DNA of 62,370 nt from JBCDGZ01 sp038750655 (GTDB lineage Bacteria > Bacteroidota > Bacteroidia > Chitinophagales > Saprospiraceae), in assembly GCA_038750655.1 (NCBI GenBank), contig JBCDGZ010000025.1:1-62370 (forward strand), given 5' to 3'. A program made the translations under genes and the position numbers. Of the stretch, positions 8,721 through 17,241 are shown piece after piece (within the stretch, counting starts at the first letter, position 1; every line of letters begins with the position of its first letter). The notes under the pieces are model-generated. The model was given only the letters and a program-made list of their open reading frames with translations, was not told the DNA's origin and ran no database searches.

Positions 8721-8965
8721 AGTTGAAAAGTTTATAAAGTGAAAAAATAAAATATCCCTGCTATAGGACAGCTATCCGAGAGCAGCCTGCTGTCGAGAGG
8801 AGTAAAAGGTTGGACAATAGTAATGGGTGTGGATCGCTAGATACTGGTCGAAGAAACAATAGAATACTAAGAAAGGATACTTGGAGAGCACTGTAATGAC
8901 CAGATCGCGTATTCTTCGTATGTAATATATTAAATTTTAGATTCAGATGAAAGCTTGCGGGTAAT

Positions 8966-8999
8966 AAAAAAGAGGATCACCGCTATTCGTGTGATCCTC
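8966..8999 (-). terminator. intrinsic terminator of ileS
   Basis: GAGGATCAC (8972-8980) and GTGATCCTC (8991-8999) form a perfect 9-bp stem with a 10-base loop. On the minus strand it is followed at once by six T (8971-8966). It lies 31 bases after the ileS stop. The rest of 8721-8965 holds no gene or clear element that I can see. Confidence 0.9.
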
Positions 9000-9029
9000 C
9001 ATATTTCTTAAATTAAATTTTAATTGCTT

Positions 9030-12000
9030 CTACAGTTGTCGCACTTCGATCTCCAGATTCACATCATCATAAAGATCAACGCGCTCGCCCTCCACCTGCT
9101 CACTGACATCCAGTTGCTCCGCCAGCGTTTCGTTGCGGATGTAATCACCAAATAGTTCTACTGCCGAGGTGATGGCATCGTGTTTCTCTAAACGAACGAT
9201 GATCTTATCCGTCACATTGAAATTCTTACTCTTGCGGATGTTCTGGATGCGGTTAACCAACTCCCGCGCCGTGCCTTCGGCCAGCAACTGGTCGTTGAGC
9301 GTAATGTCCAGCGCCACCGTCAGCGGGCCGTCGGCGGCTACCTGCCAACCCGGGATGTCCTCTGAAGTGATCATAAAATCTTCCAGCGTCAATTCAAAGC
9401 GTTCGCCCTCCACTTCCAAGGTGTAGCTATTGCTCTGCTCCAAGGCCGCGATGTCCTCCTGATTCATCTTGGCAATCTGCTGCGCTGCCGTCTTCATATG
9501 CTTACCCAAACGACGGCCCAGGGTCTTAAAGTTGGGCTTGATGGCCTTCTTGATGACCCCCGAAGTATCGGTGATATACTCGATGTCCTTGACATTGACC
9601 TCCGCTAGGATCAAATCTTTGACGCCTTCTACCTGTTGGCGGAAGCTCTCGTCCAGTACGGGCAGTAGCAGTCGCTGTAAAGGTTGGCGGACCCGTAGGG
9701 ATTTGCTCTTGCGCAGCGACAGGACCAGCGAGGAGATGCGCTGGGCGTAGTTCATCCGCTGTTCTAAAGCCTTATCGATGGCTGCCTCCTCAACCTCGGG
9801 GAAGAGGGTAAGGTGCACCGACATTTCTGCTTCCTTGCCGGTGGCCTCGTTGAGGTTGCGGTACATCCAGTCAGCGAAGAAGGGCGCAATGGGCGCCATC
9901 AGCTTGCTGATGGTCAGTAGGCAGCGGTAAAGGGTCTGGTAAGCTGCGATCTTGTCTTGCGAGTAATCGCCCTTCCAGAAGCGGCGGCGGCAGAGGCGCA
10001 CGTACCAGTTGCTGAGGTGCTCATCGACGAAGTTTTGGATGCGGCGGGCCGCATTGGTCGGCTCGTAGTCGTTGAAGTCCTGCTCGACCTCCTTGACCAG
10101 GGTATTGAGCAAGGAGATGATCCAGCGATCGATCTCTGGCCGCTGGTCCAGTGGTATCTCGGCCTCCGCATATTTGAATTTATCAATATTGGCGTAAAGA
10201 CTAAAGAACGCGTAGGTATTGTAGAGGGTGCCAAAAAATTTACGGCGTACCTCTTCTATCCCCTCCACATCAAACTTGAGGTTGTCCCAGGGCTGTGCAT
10301 TGGAGATCATGTACCAGCGGGTCGGGTCCGCACCGTACTTGGCCAAGGTCTCAAAAGGCTCGACGGCATTGCCGAGGCGCTTGGACATCTTGCGACCGAT
10401 TTTATCTTGTACCAATCCATTAGAGACGACATTTTTATACGCCACACTGTCAAAAGCCATCACAGCTATGGCGTGTAGGGTATAAAACCAACCTCTAGTC
10501 TGATCTACTCCCTCGGCGATGAAGTCTGCCGGGAAATTGGCTTCAAACTTTTCCTTATTTTCAAAAGGATAATGCCACTGTGCATAGGGCATGGCTCCGC
10601 TATCAAACCAAACATCGATCAGGTCCAGCTCGCGCCGCATCGGCTGGCCGTCTGAGGTAGCTAGTACGACATCGTCGATGTAAGGGCGGTGCAGGTCTTT
10701 CGGTACAGTCTGATGGAGACCCAGCTTTTCGTTGGCAAAATCCACCTCCTTTTGCAGCTCTTCTACCGAGCCGATGCACTTCTCGACACTGGCATCTTCG
10801 CTGCGCCAGATCGGCAGTGGGATGCCCCAAAAGCGGGAGCGGCTGAGGTTCCAGTCTTGCAGGTTTTCCAGCCAATTGCCGAAGCGTTTCTCTCCGGTAT
10901 GCGCAGGCTTCCAGTTGATGGTTTTGTTCAACTCAAACATCCGCTCTTTGGCGGCCGTTGCGCGGATGAACCAGCTGTCTAGGGGATAGTAGAGGACCGG
11001 TTTGTCGGTACGCCAGCAGTGGGGATAGTTGTGTTCGTATTTTTTGACATTGAAGGCCTTGTTTTCTTCCTTCAACTTGATGGAGATGTCGATATCGACA
11101 TTGCGGTACTCTTCCTCATTCTTATAATCTTTGACATAGCGACCCGCGAAATCGGTGACCGAATCCACAAATTTACCCTGCTTATCCACGAGCGTCAGTG
11201 CACCGATGCCGTATTTCTTGGCCACCCGCATATCATCCGCACCGAAGGAGGGGGCGAGATGAACAACACCGGTACCATCAGCAGTAGAGACGAAGTCACC
11301 AAGGAGGACCTTGAAGGCTCCGCCCTCTTCAGGTTGAGCGTAGGGGAGCAGCTGCTCGTAGTCTAGCAGCTCGAAGTCTGCGCCCTTGTATTCGCCCGTG
11401 ACGCGGTAAGGGATTTTCTTGTCTTCCGGGTTGTAGGCATCGAAGTCCAGCTCGGCCTGTTCGGCTTTGAACCAATAGCTCAGGAGGTCTTTAGCCAGCA
11501 CCAGATTGACGCGTTTTTTGGTGTAAGGGTTAAAGGTTTTGATGCGCGCATAGTCGATTTTCTTGCCTACTGCCAGTGCGGTGTTGGAGGGCAGGGTCCA
11601 AGGCGTTGTCGTCCAGGCTAGGAAAAACAGATCACCCTCATCAATGCCCTGGAAGAGGAATGCAGAGCGTTCGTTGCGAACAATCTTGAACTGCGCCACT
11701 GCGGAGGTGTCTTTGACTTCTTTGTAGGCACCGGGCATATTCAATTCGTGCGAACTCAGGCCAGTGCCCGCCGCAGGCGAGAAGGGCTGTACTGTATAGC
11801 CTTTGTAGAGCAGGTCTTTGTCGTACAAGCGCTTGAGCAGGTACCAGACCGACTCGATGTATTCATTTTTAAAAGTGATATAAGGATCATCCAGATCGAC
11901 CCAATACCCCATTTTGCGGGTAATGTCGTCCCAGAGGTCTTTATAGCGCATAACCGTCTCGCGGCACTTCTGGTTGTATTCGTCAACCGTGATGGTTTTA

Positions 12001-12320
12001 CCGATGTCTTCTTTGGTGATGCCGAGTTCCTTCTCTACGCTCAATTCGATGGGGAGGCCGTGGGTATCCCAGCCACCTTTGCGCTCAACGCGCTTGCCCT
12101 TCATGGTGTGGAAACGGCAAAAGAGGTCCTTCACCGTACGGGCGATGACGTGATGGATACCGGGTTTGCCGTTGGCCGAGGGCGGGCCCTCGTAGAAAAC
12201 GTAGCTGTTGTTCGTGTGGCGCTGCTCGATACTTTGCTCAAAGACTTTGTGTTCTTGCCAAAAGGCGAGGATGTCTTTGTCTATTTGTGGCAAATCGAGG
12301 CCCTTATATTCTTTATACAT
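9030..12320 (-). CDS. ileS: isoleucyl-tRNA synthetase
   Basis: A 1096-residue class I aminoacyl-tRNA synthetase that charges tRNA-Ile. The start at 12320 (MYKEYKGLDLPQ...) is chosen over the in-frame upstream ATG at 12395, because the upstream extension would run through the promoter and lacks conserved sequence. The HIGH-type motif is in GPPSANGKPGIHH (about residues 44-56). The CP1 editing domain with WTTTPWTLPSN lies near 240, and the KMSKS motif is KMSKRLGN. The length and the C-terminal part lacking a Cys zinc ribbon fit the eukaryote-like, long IleS subtype common in Bacteroidota, which is often linked to mupirocin resistance (known for the subtype, not tested here). The gene has its own promoter and terminator. 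Confidence 0.97.
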   Translation of the reverse strand: MYKEYKGLDLPQIDKDILAFWQEHKVFEQSIEQRHTNNSYVFYEGPPSANGKPGIHHVIARTVKDLFCRFHTMKGKRVERKGGWDTHGLPIELSVEKELGITKEDIGKTITVDEYNQKCRETVMRYKDLWDDITRKMGYWVDLDDPYITFKNEYIESVWYLLKRLYDKDLLYKGYTVQPFSPAAGTGLSSHELNMPGAYKEVKDTSAVAQFKIVRNERSAFLFQGIDEGDLFFLAWTTTPWTLPSNTALAVGKKIDYARIKTFNPYTKKRVNLVLAKDLLSYWFKAEQAELDFDAYNPEDKKIPYRVTGEYKGADFELLDYEQLLPYAQPEEGGAFKVLLGDFVSTADGTGVVHLAPSFGADDMRVAKKYGIGALTLVDKQGKFVDSVTDFAGRYVKDYKNEEEYRNVDIDISIKLKEENKAFNVKKYEHNYPHCWRTDKPVLYYPLDSWFIRATAAKERMFELNKTINWKPAHTGEKRFGNWLENLQDWNLSRSRFWGIPLPIWRSEDASVEKCIGSVEELQKEVDFANEKLGLHQTVPKDLHRPYIDDVVLATSDGQPMRRELDLIDVWFDSGAMPYAQWHYPFENKEKFEANFPADFIAEGVDQTRGWFYTLHAIAVMAFDSVAYKNVVSNGLVQDKIGRKMSKRLGNAVEPFETLAKYGADPTRWYMISNAQPWDNLKFDVEGIEEVRRKFFGTLYNTYAFFSLYANIDKFKYAEAEIPLDQRPEIDRWIISLLNTLVKEVEQDFNDYEPTNAARRIQNFVDEHLSNWYVRLCRRRFWKGDYSQDKIAAYQTLYRCLLTISKLMAPIAPFFADWMYRNLNEATGKEAEMSVHLTLFPEVEEAAIDKALEQRMNYAQRISSLVLSLRKSKSLRVRQPLQRLLLPVLDESFRQQVEGVKDLILAEVNVKDIEYITDTSGVIKKAIKPNFKTLGRRLGKHMKTAAQQIAKMNQEDIAALEQSNSYTLEVEGERFELTLEDFMITSEDIPGWQVAADGPLTVALDITLNDQLLAEGTARELVNRIQNIRKSKNFNVTDKIIVRLEKHDAITSAVELFGDYIRNETLAEQLDVSEQVEGERVDLYDDVNLEIEVRQL

Positions 12321-12361
12321 GGTAAGAAATTTTTTTCGTGTTGATTTTCTGAAAATCGAAA

Positions 12362-12395
12362 CAAATATAGTTAAGAGACGGAAACAAACTATCAA
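12362..12395 (-). promoter_or_regulatory. Bacteroidota-type promoter of ileS
   Basis: On the minus strand, TTG (12395-12393) is followed 23 bases later by TATATTTG (12369-12362), a perfect TAnnTTTG -7 element. This spacing is at the upper limit of the described 17-23 range. A 5' leader of about 35 bases would precede the ATG at 12320. The spacer contains the TTTGTTTCCGTCTCTTA element that recurs at 37813-37829. Confidence 0.65.
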
Positions 12396-12400
12396 TAATT

Positions 12401-12440
12401 AAAAAGCGCCGGCAAATTTTCAATCTGCCAGCGCTTTTTT
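12401..12440. terminator. hairpin with A/T flanks, likely bidirectional terminator or insulator
   Basis: AAAAAGCGCCGGCA (12401-12414) pairs with TGCCAGCGCTTTTT (12426-12439). The single mismatch becomes a G-U pair in the minus-strand RNA. It sits just upstream of the ileS promoter and would stop transcription entering from the right. Confidence 0.7.
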
Positions 12441-12441
12441 G

Positions 12442-12815
12442 TTCCGATCAATATTAGCCTATCACAGATTGAAATTCATTCTGCGAATAATAATATTGTT
12501 CAGTATGTTGGGTGAAAAATTCATTTTCATTTTCATCATTTCATCAAATGTAGGTGGATTTTTAGATATATGCAAGTCCTTCTGTACTTGAGAAAGCCTC
12601 CATAAGGGAAAGAAAGGCTACATTTTTGGGGGTCTTTCCTCTAAAAGGCAAAATAAATTCTCAAAAATATTCTCAGTTAACTCAGCATTTTTAACTTTGA
12701 GAAATTGTACAGCAGCCACTGTTTGCTGCAACAAAAAAGGCGAAGTTACGTGAAAAAATAGGGCCGTGTGCCCACCGTTTCAATTACATCTAAATCACAC
12801 TAAAACCGAGAACAC
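12442..12815. other. intergenic region, no gene seen
   Basis: 374 bases between the hairpin above and the ROK kinase. It is AT-rich, with a short TTTTCATTTTCATCATTTCATC-like run near 12522, stops in all frames, and no promoter match that I can defend. Confidence 0.5.
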
Positions 12816-13718
12816 ATGGGACCTATCTGGGGTATTGACCTGGGCGGAACGAAAATCGAAGGCGTTGTACTGGAAGACCGCGAAACACCGAATGCACTCA
12901 AACGACTACGCATACCTACGGAAGCTCACCTGGGCTACCACCACGTCATCGATCAGATTTCCCGCCTGACCGAAGTGCTCACCGCCGAAACGGGCGTCAA
13001 GCCCGCCTCTATCGGAATTGGTACCCCCGGCGTTCTGGATCCGATCACCAGGACCATGAAAAATTGTAACATGACCTGCCTAAACAATATGCCGCTGAAA
13101 CGCGACTTGGAACTAGCCCTGGGCATTCCGGTCAAGATGGCCAATGATGCCAATTGTTTTGCGATGGCGGAGACCCACATGGGGATTGTGAGCAAGGAGA
13201 TGCCGGAGGCCAAGGTGGTTTTTGGGGTGATTATGGGCACCGGTGTTGGGGGTGGACTAGTGGTCAATGGCCAAATTATCGGTGGGCGTATGGGCATCGG
13301 TGGGGAATGGGGACACAACTTCCTAGATGAGTCAGGGGGCGATTGCTACTGTGGTAAGGTAGGTTGTGTAGAAACCATCATTGCTGGGCCGGCGCTGGAA
13401 CGCTATTACGCCGAATTAATGGGCAGCCGTATCCCCCTCAAAGAAATCATCAAGCGCTACCATCAAGGAGATGATGTCGTTGCGCAAAAAACAGTAACCC
13501 GACTTATTCATTTCTTTGGTAAAGCCATCGCTACCGTCATCAACATTGTTGATCCCGATGCTATTGTCTTAGGTGGTGGCCTTGGTAATATTGATATTCT
13601 TTACACGGATGGTATTTGGGAGGTAGAAAAACATGTGTTTAACCACTCTCTTGAAACTCGCTTTCTTAAGCCTAGCCTGGGAGATAGTGCTGGTGTATTT
13701 GGTGCTGCCTTATTGTAG
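12816..13718 (+). CDS. ROK family sugar kinase (glucokinase-like)
   Basis: A 300-residue ROK protein. IDLGGTKIEGVVLE at the N-terminus is the phosphate-binding loop. GTGVGGGLVVNG (about 140-151) and EWGHN (about 166) mark the substrate pocket. The zinc-binding ROK signature CYCGKVGCVE is at about 177-186. There is no N-terminal helix-turn-helix, so it is a kinase rather than a repressor. It probably phosphorylates glucose or an N-acetylhexosamine in the cytoplasm. The gene stands alone and its neighbours give no hint of the sugar. Confidence 0.87.
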   Translation: MGPIWGIDLGGTKIEGVVLEDRETPNALKRLRIPTEAHLGYHHVIDQISRLTEVLTAETGVKPASIGIGTPGVLDPITRTMKNCNMTCLNNMPLKRDLELALGIPVKMANDANCFAMAETHMGIVSKEMPEAKVVFGVIMGTGVGGGLVVNGQIIGGRMGIGGEWGHNFLDESGGDCYCGKVGCVETIIAGPALERYYAELMGSRIPLKEIIKRYHQGDDVVAQKTVTRLIHFFGKAIATVINIVDPDAIVLGGGLGNIDILYTDGIWEVEKHVFNHSLETRFLKPSLGDSAGVFGAALL

Positions 13719-13790
13719 GGAAAGCCAATAGGTTGATATTTTAACAATACTATGATTATTCACTAGTACAAAGTTCCTTACCTTTGTAGT

Positions 13791-14180
13791 ATGAAAAGCG
13801 GTATTGCTATATCATTAGCTCTAATTATCCTTTCGGTCAGCCTCAAAGACTTGACGACCTACGCTGCTTTTCGTGTTAACCAATCCTACATTGCAGAATA
13901 CCTCTGTATTAATTTCGACGATGCGGATTTGATGTGTAGTGGAAAATGCTTCCTTGAACGTTCTTTGGAAATCAACAAGGAGAAGGACCAACAGTATCCC
14001 CAATCCAATTTGGAGAAAAAACAACAATTACAATACGATTTCCCAAAAGCTATGATAACTATCCCTGTAGTTGTCACTGACCACGCTGCGCTGCCCTGCG
14101 CAACTTCCCTTTTATGCTCACAGTGTTACCCGGAAGGGGTCTTTCATCCGCCGAAGGAGCGCCTTTGGTGCTTTGGTTGA
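13791..14180 (+). CDS. small exported Cys-rich protein with CxGKC motif
   Basis: A 129-residue protein with an N-terminal hydrophobic segment (residues 3-20). It is followed by the pattern YLCINFDDADLMCSGKCFLERSL around 37-60 and a second Cys cluster near the C-terminus (PCATSLLCSQCYPEG). Small Bacteroidota proteins with C-x(n)-CxGKCxL are, as I recall, often encoded beside metal-uptake or copper-related genes. The two genes that follow (CDACGCS barrel protein and His-rich lipoprotein) support a metal-handling role; this is inference. A TACCTTTG sequence at 13779-13786 fits the -7 consensus but leaves almost no leader before the ATG. Confidence 0.65.
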   Translation: MKSGIAISLALIILSVSLKDLTTYAAFRVNQSYIAEYLCINFDDADLMCSGKCFLERSLEINKEKDQQYPQSNLEKKQQLQYDFPKAMITIPVVVTDHAALPCATSLLCSQCYPEGVFHPPKERLWCFG

Positions 14181-14198
14181 CGGCCTACGGTTGACGGC
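14175..14198. repeat. TTGACGG heptad repeat
   Basis: Two copies of GGTTGACGGC, one overlapping the stop of the small Cys-rich gene. The same heptads (T[TAG]GACGG) occur in a larger palindromic array at 54806-54919, so this is a dispersed intergenic repeat of the genome. Confidence 0.55.
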
Positions 14199-14334
14199 AG
14201 AATGTGTTGTTACAGTATGAAAGCTGTGTTAAACACTACTTATTAGTATGTCTTACTGAGTCCTTCCCGTCTGGACATCCACCTTGACGTCCAGCAGGCG
14301 GGGGGCTACCTCAAATACCGCAGGTTCTATAATG

Positions 14335-14406
14335 ACGATGTCATATCTCACTGCTAGCAGGTAGGCGTCCACCAAAGCACCACAGGCCCCGTAGGCATGA
14401 CATCGT
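14335..14406. repeat. inverted repeat flanking a GC-rich intergenic element
   Basis: ACGATGTCAT (14335-14344) and ATGACATCGT (14397-14406) are exact 10-base inverted arms enclosing about 52 bases rich in CAGGTAGGCGTCC-like sequence. Similar CAGCAGGCGGGG sequence occurs just outside at 14292. This may be a palindromic intergenic element or a leader structure for the gene that starts at 14444. Confidence 0.45.
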
Positions 14407-14443
14407 TATGCCCATCCCATCTTCTCATCAACAAACAAAAAAA

Positions 14444-15343
14444 ATGAAAAGAAGCCTACTTCTAATCACCCTAAGCTTCCTGCTACTGCCGCTGAGCCAG
14501 GCCTGCGATGCCTGCGGCTGCAGCATTGGCGGTGGCGGCATCGGCCTAATGCCAGCCTACAAGAGCAATTTCATCGGCCTGGGCTGGCAGATGGCCCGTT
14601 TTAGCGGAGCAACTGATTTTGCCAGTCGCTTGCACGACGACTTTCAGGTCTTAGAGCTTTCAGCACGGTATCACTTGAATGCCCGTCTGAAGCTGTTATT
14701 TTTTCAACCCTACCGCATCAATACCCGGCACTTTATCGAAGGATCGACGCGGAGTATTCAGGGGCTTTCCGACCCCCGGATTATGGCCAGCTATACCCTG
14801 TTTCGGGATGTGGCGCTGGGCGAGCAGTCCAGCCTATTCTTCGAGCTGGGCGCTGGCCTCAAGCTGCCAGTCGGTAAATATGATCCTAATATCCACGCCA
14901 ATGATCTGCCAGAGAATTTTAATATCGGTAATGGTAGCTTGGGTTATCTGTTACAGTCCAATCTGGTCATTACTATCCAAAAGGCTGGAATCGTACTGGC
15001 TACCAACTACCAGCACAATAGCAAAAGCCGCTCTGACTACCAGTTTGGACACCAGCTGAACAATCAGCTGATTCTCTTCTGGGAGCAGTCGCTGGGCGAA
15101 AATCTACAGTTGATTCCCAATGCCGGGCTACAAGCCGAATGGATCGGTACGGATCACTATGCCAACGGGATGGAAGTCCACGGCACCGGAGGCAAAGGAC
15201 TCTTCGCTAATGCGGGCATCAATCTGAAAAATGATACTTGGCTGTTTGGTATTTCCTATTCACAGCCTCTCCACAGCAACTATTCGAATGGAGAGGTTTC
15301 AGCGGAGGGGCGCTTGTCCTGCCAGCTCTCTTATCTATTTTAA
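14444..15343 (+). CDS. outer-membrane beta-barrel protein with N-terminal CDACGCS motif
   Basis: A 299-residue exported protein. The start at 14444 (MKRSLLLITLSFLLLPLSQA) gives an ideal signal peptide; the frame opens at 14408, but the extra residues would hide it. The mature N-terminus begins at once with CDACGCSIGGGGIGLMPAY, followed by alternating aromatic beta strands and a C-terminal LSCQLSYLF that ends in Phe, typical of outer-membrane barrels. Bacteroidota homologues with the CD(A/I)CGC start, as I recall, occur with His-rich lipoproteins in metal-related cassettes. The gene for such a lipoprotein follows after 25 bases. The metal link is inferred. Confidence 0.72.
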   Translation: MKRSLLLITLSFLLLPLSQACDACGCSIGGGGIGLMPAYKSNFIGLGWQMARFSGATDFASRLHDDFQVLELSARYHLNARLKLLFFQPYRINTRHFIEGSTRSIQGLSDPRIMASYTLFRDVALGEQSSLFFELGAGLKLPVGKYDPNIHANDLPENFNIGNGSLGYLLQSNLVITIQKAGIVLATNYQHNSKSRSDYQFGHQLNNQLILFWEQSLGENLQLIPNAGLQAEWIGTDHYANGMEVHGTGGKGLFANAGINLKNDTWLFGISYSQPLHSNYSNGEVSAEGRLSCQLSYLF

Positions 15344-15368
15344 ATAACCATTTAAAACTTCTAGTAAC

Positions 15369-15803
15369 ATGAAAAAAATAATCTTCTTCAGCTTGCTCTC
15401 TTTGAGCCTATTCTTTGTGGCCTGCGACAATGACGATGAGGCTACACCAATGACCACCGACTTGGGCTACCACGCTCATATTATGTCTCCTAGTGCGGAT
15501 AATAAGCACGTTGGAGATACCATCCATATCCATGTAAATTTCGAAAGCCACGCTGGTGAGGTCGTCCATAACGTCCAGGTTAGAATTTATAATAAGGATA
15601 ATGATACCGAGATTTTCAACGGTCCAGATGAAGGCCATGTCCACGAAACCAGCGGTAAGTATAGCTTCCATAAAGACTTTGTGCTTTCTGAAGCCAATGG
15701 GGTGACTGGCCACAGCAACTGGGTGCTAGAGGCGAAAGTTTGGGGCCATCATGCCAGTGAAGGAGAAGCAATGGAAACGGTAGAGTTTCATGTACATCCT
15801 TAA
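15369..15803 (+). CDS. His-rich lipoprotein, putative metal-binding (DUF4625-like)
   Basis: A 144-residue lipoprotein (lipobox FFVAC near residue 19). It contains 15 histidines, many in HxH or HH pairs (YHAH, IHIH, GHVH, GHH, FHVHP). The central HVGDTIHIHVNFESHAGEV stretch looks like an immunoglobulin-type beta domain, similar to what I recall of DUF4625. The histidine load suggests binding of Cu, Zn or Ni at the cell surface. It follows the CDACGCS barrel gene by 25 bases and is ended by a strong terminator, so the two form an operon. Confidence 0.75.
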   Translation: MKKIIFFSLLSLSLFFVACDNDDEATPMTTDLGYHAHIMSPSADNKHVGDTIHIHVNFESHAGEVVHNVQVRIYNKDNDTEIFNGPDEGHVHETSGKYSFHKDFVLSEANGVTGHSNWVLEAKVWGHHASEGEAMETVEFHVHP

Positions 15804-15853
15804 GTTATTACGGTCAAATTTGTTTTAGGAACAATATTCCAATCCACTGTTTG

Positions 15854-15890
15854 AGGCTAGCGGCAGACGTCGCTGGCCTTTTCTTTTTTT
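15854..15890 (+). terminator. strong intrinsic terminator after the metal-related cassette
   Basis: AGGCTAGCG (15854-15862) pairs with CGCTGGCCT (15871-15879) through one G-U pair. A T-rich tract TTTTCTTTTTTT ending at 15890 follows directly. Confidence 0.9.
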
Positions 15891-15930
15891 AGCATCTACT
15901 TGTAAATTTCTCAGATTTTGCGTAATATTG

Positions 15931-15957
15931 TTGATATGTCAATGTTTAATGTATCAA
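15931..15957 (+). promoter_or_regulatory. MarR operator-like palindrome at the marR start
   Basis: A 27-base element with arms TTGATA (15931-15936) and TATCAA (15952-15957). It overlaps the ATG at 15957 and lies directly after TAATATTG (15923-15930), a one-mismatch -7 element. A second 27-base copy with 22 identical positions lies at 16411-16437, before the next gene. The placement fits autorepression. Confidence 0.7.
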
Positions 15958-16391
15958 TGGATAACCGTCAACTCAACGAAGTCTACCTGTTTCATCTCGA
16001 AAAAGCCTACAAGCAGTTTCGGAAGCGCAAGACAGAGTTCTTCAAGCAAGCCGGTATTGACATTACCTCCGATCAGTGGGTGCTCTTGAAAAGTATAGAA
16101 GAGGAGGAGGGGATCAACCAGCAAGAATTGGCGCGTAAGGCATTTAAGGAGCCTGCTTCGGTGACCCGCATTTTGGATATTTTGGAAAAAAAAGGCTGGG
16201 TACGCCGGCAGGCAATGGAGAACAATCGACGGGCCTACGCCCTCTTTGTGACCGAGCAGGGCAAGGCCCTGGTTCAGCGTATACTGCCGCTGGCAGCCGC
16301 CATTCGAGCCGAAGGCGTGGCGGGCATGTCGGAAGAAGAGGAGGCACAGCTGCGGCGCTTATTGATTCGGCTGTACGAAAATTTCAGCTAA
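15957..16391 (+). CDS. MarR family transcriptional regulator
   Basis: A 144-residue winged-helix regulator. The start at 15957 (MDNRQLNEVYLFHLEKAY...) is chosen because the longer frame from 15918 would place the promoter and operator inside the gene. The DNA-binding region is QQELARKAFKEPASVTRILDILEKKGWVRRQ (about 60-90), followed by the wing RAYALFVTEQGKAL. MarR proteins bind palindromes as dimers and release them on binding a small ligand. Two matching palindromes flank the gene, so it probably controls itself and the NTF2-like gene downstream. Confidence 0.88.
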   Translation: MDNRQLNEVYLFHLEKAYKQFRKRKTEFFKQAGIDITSDQWVLLKSIEEEEGINQQELARKAFKEPASVTRILDILEKKGWVRRQAMENNRRAYALFVTEQGKALVQRILPLAAAIRAEGVAGMSEEEEAQLRRLLIRLYENFS

Positions 16392-16410
16392 TATTTTTTT
16401 ATCCAAAATG

Positions 16411-16437
16411 TTGATATGTCAATTATTAAAACATCAA
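16411..16437 (+). promoter_or_regulatory. second MarR operator-like palindrome
   Basis: It begins TTGATATGTCAAT (16411-16423), identical to the first 13 bases of the element at 15931, and ends ATCAA at the same spacing. It sits 30 bases upstream of the gene at 16468. Confidence 0.7.
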
Positions 16438-16467
16438 TAGTATTTATTCACCAATAAAAATTTCATC

Positions 16468-16899
16468 ATGAAAAGTATCTTATTTGCCTTAAGCATCCTG
16501 ATGACGGGAGCTGCGGGGAGCACAATCACCGGTAGTGATATGGAAGCGATCAGCAAGGCGGTGACAGCCTTCGCCACTCATGCCGACAATCAGGATGTCC
16601 CCAAAATGGCGACGGTGTTGCACAAAGACTTCCGAGCGGTGGTCAACCGCCTCTTTGGCAGTGAGGAAGTGGCCTTGATGGATAAGTCGCTCTATTTGGA
16701 CCTGTTGAAGCAGGGGAAGATTGGCGGTGCTAAGCGAACTGTACGCATCCACTCTATCGACATTGAGGAGAACAACGCCATCGTTCGGGCAACCTTCCAA
16801 GGGGAGCAAATGACCTTCAACACCTTTATTCAACTGGTCAAAGATGTGCAGGGGCATTGGACCATCATTGGTGATATGCCGCGCATCGAGCAGCGTTAA
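16468..16899 (+). CDS. exported NTF2-like protein (putative lumazine-binding/SnoaL type)
   Basis: A 143-residue protein with a short signal peptide (about 1-17). It has an NTF2-like fold: an N-terminal helix pair (ISKAVTAFATHADNQDVPKMATVLHKDF) and then curved beta strands ending in QGHWTIIGDMPRI. This matches the small putative lumazine-binding or DUF4440-type group often placed under stress regulators. No catalytic residues can be assigned. The MarR-type palindrome 30 bases upstream puts it under the adjacent MarR protein; that is my inference from matching operators. Confidence 0.7.
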   Translation: MKSILFALSILMTGAAGSTITGSDMEAISKAVTAFATHADNQDVPKMATVLHKDFRAVVNRLFGSEEVALMDKSLYLDLLKQGKIGGAKRTVRIHSIDIEENNAIVRATFQGEQMTFNTFIQLVKDVQGHWTIIGDMPRIEQR

Positions 16900-16922
16900 G
16901 CGAGCGTACTATCGGAGGGGCT

Positions 16923-17222
16923 TTAGCCACCAATCAGAACGGTCGGGAACCCTAAGATAATTGTTCCACCGTGGGCGGTCATATCGCCCATTCTAGCGGC
17001 GGGCATCCCTCCGATCATGACGGTGGCGGAGCCGCTGACGATAGTGTCTGGGGGGCCTACGCAGACGGCCGTGTCGCCGACACGGGCAGCGGGCATCCCC
17101 CCGATGAGTACGGTGGGAGCACCGGGTCCGACGATGGGGCCGCCGACGTGGGGGATGGGGGGGACACCTGGGTTTACCATAGGGCACTCGTGCATGTCTG
17201 TAATTCGAGCAGCTGGGAGCAT
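16923..17222 (-). CDS. PAAR domain protein (spike tip)
   Basis: A 99-residue protein that is almost entirely PAAR repeats: IGGMPAARVGDTAVC and IGGMPAARMGDMTAHGG, plus an N-terminal PAARITDMHEC. PAAR proteins fold into a sharp zinc-bound cone that caps the VgrG spike of type VI secretion and extracellular contractile injection systems. Conserved His/Cys candidates for metal binding are visible (HEC, HGG). It follows vgrG by 19 bases on the same strand, so the two are co-transcribed. There is no C-terminal toxin extension. Confidence 0.93.
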   Translation of the reverse strand: MLPAARITDMHECPMVNPGVPPIPHVGGPIVGPGAPTVLIGGMPAARVGDTAVCVGPPDTIVSGSATVMIGGMPAARMGDMTAHGGTIILGFPTVLIGG

Positions 17223-17241
17223 AGTAGAGTTTTTAGAATGA

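Noticed and set aside
11748..12344. Plus-strand 198-codon frame opposite ileS
   Set aside because: It is antisense to the conserved HIGH-motif region of ileS and lacks protein-like features of its own.
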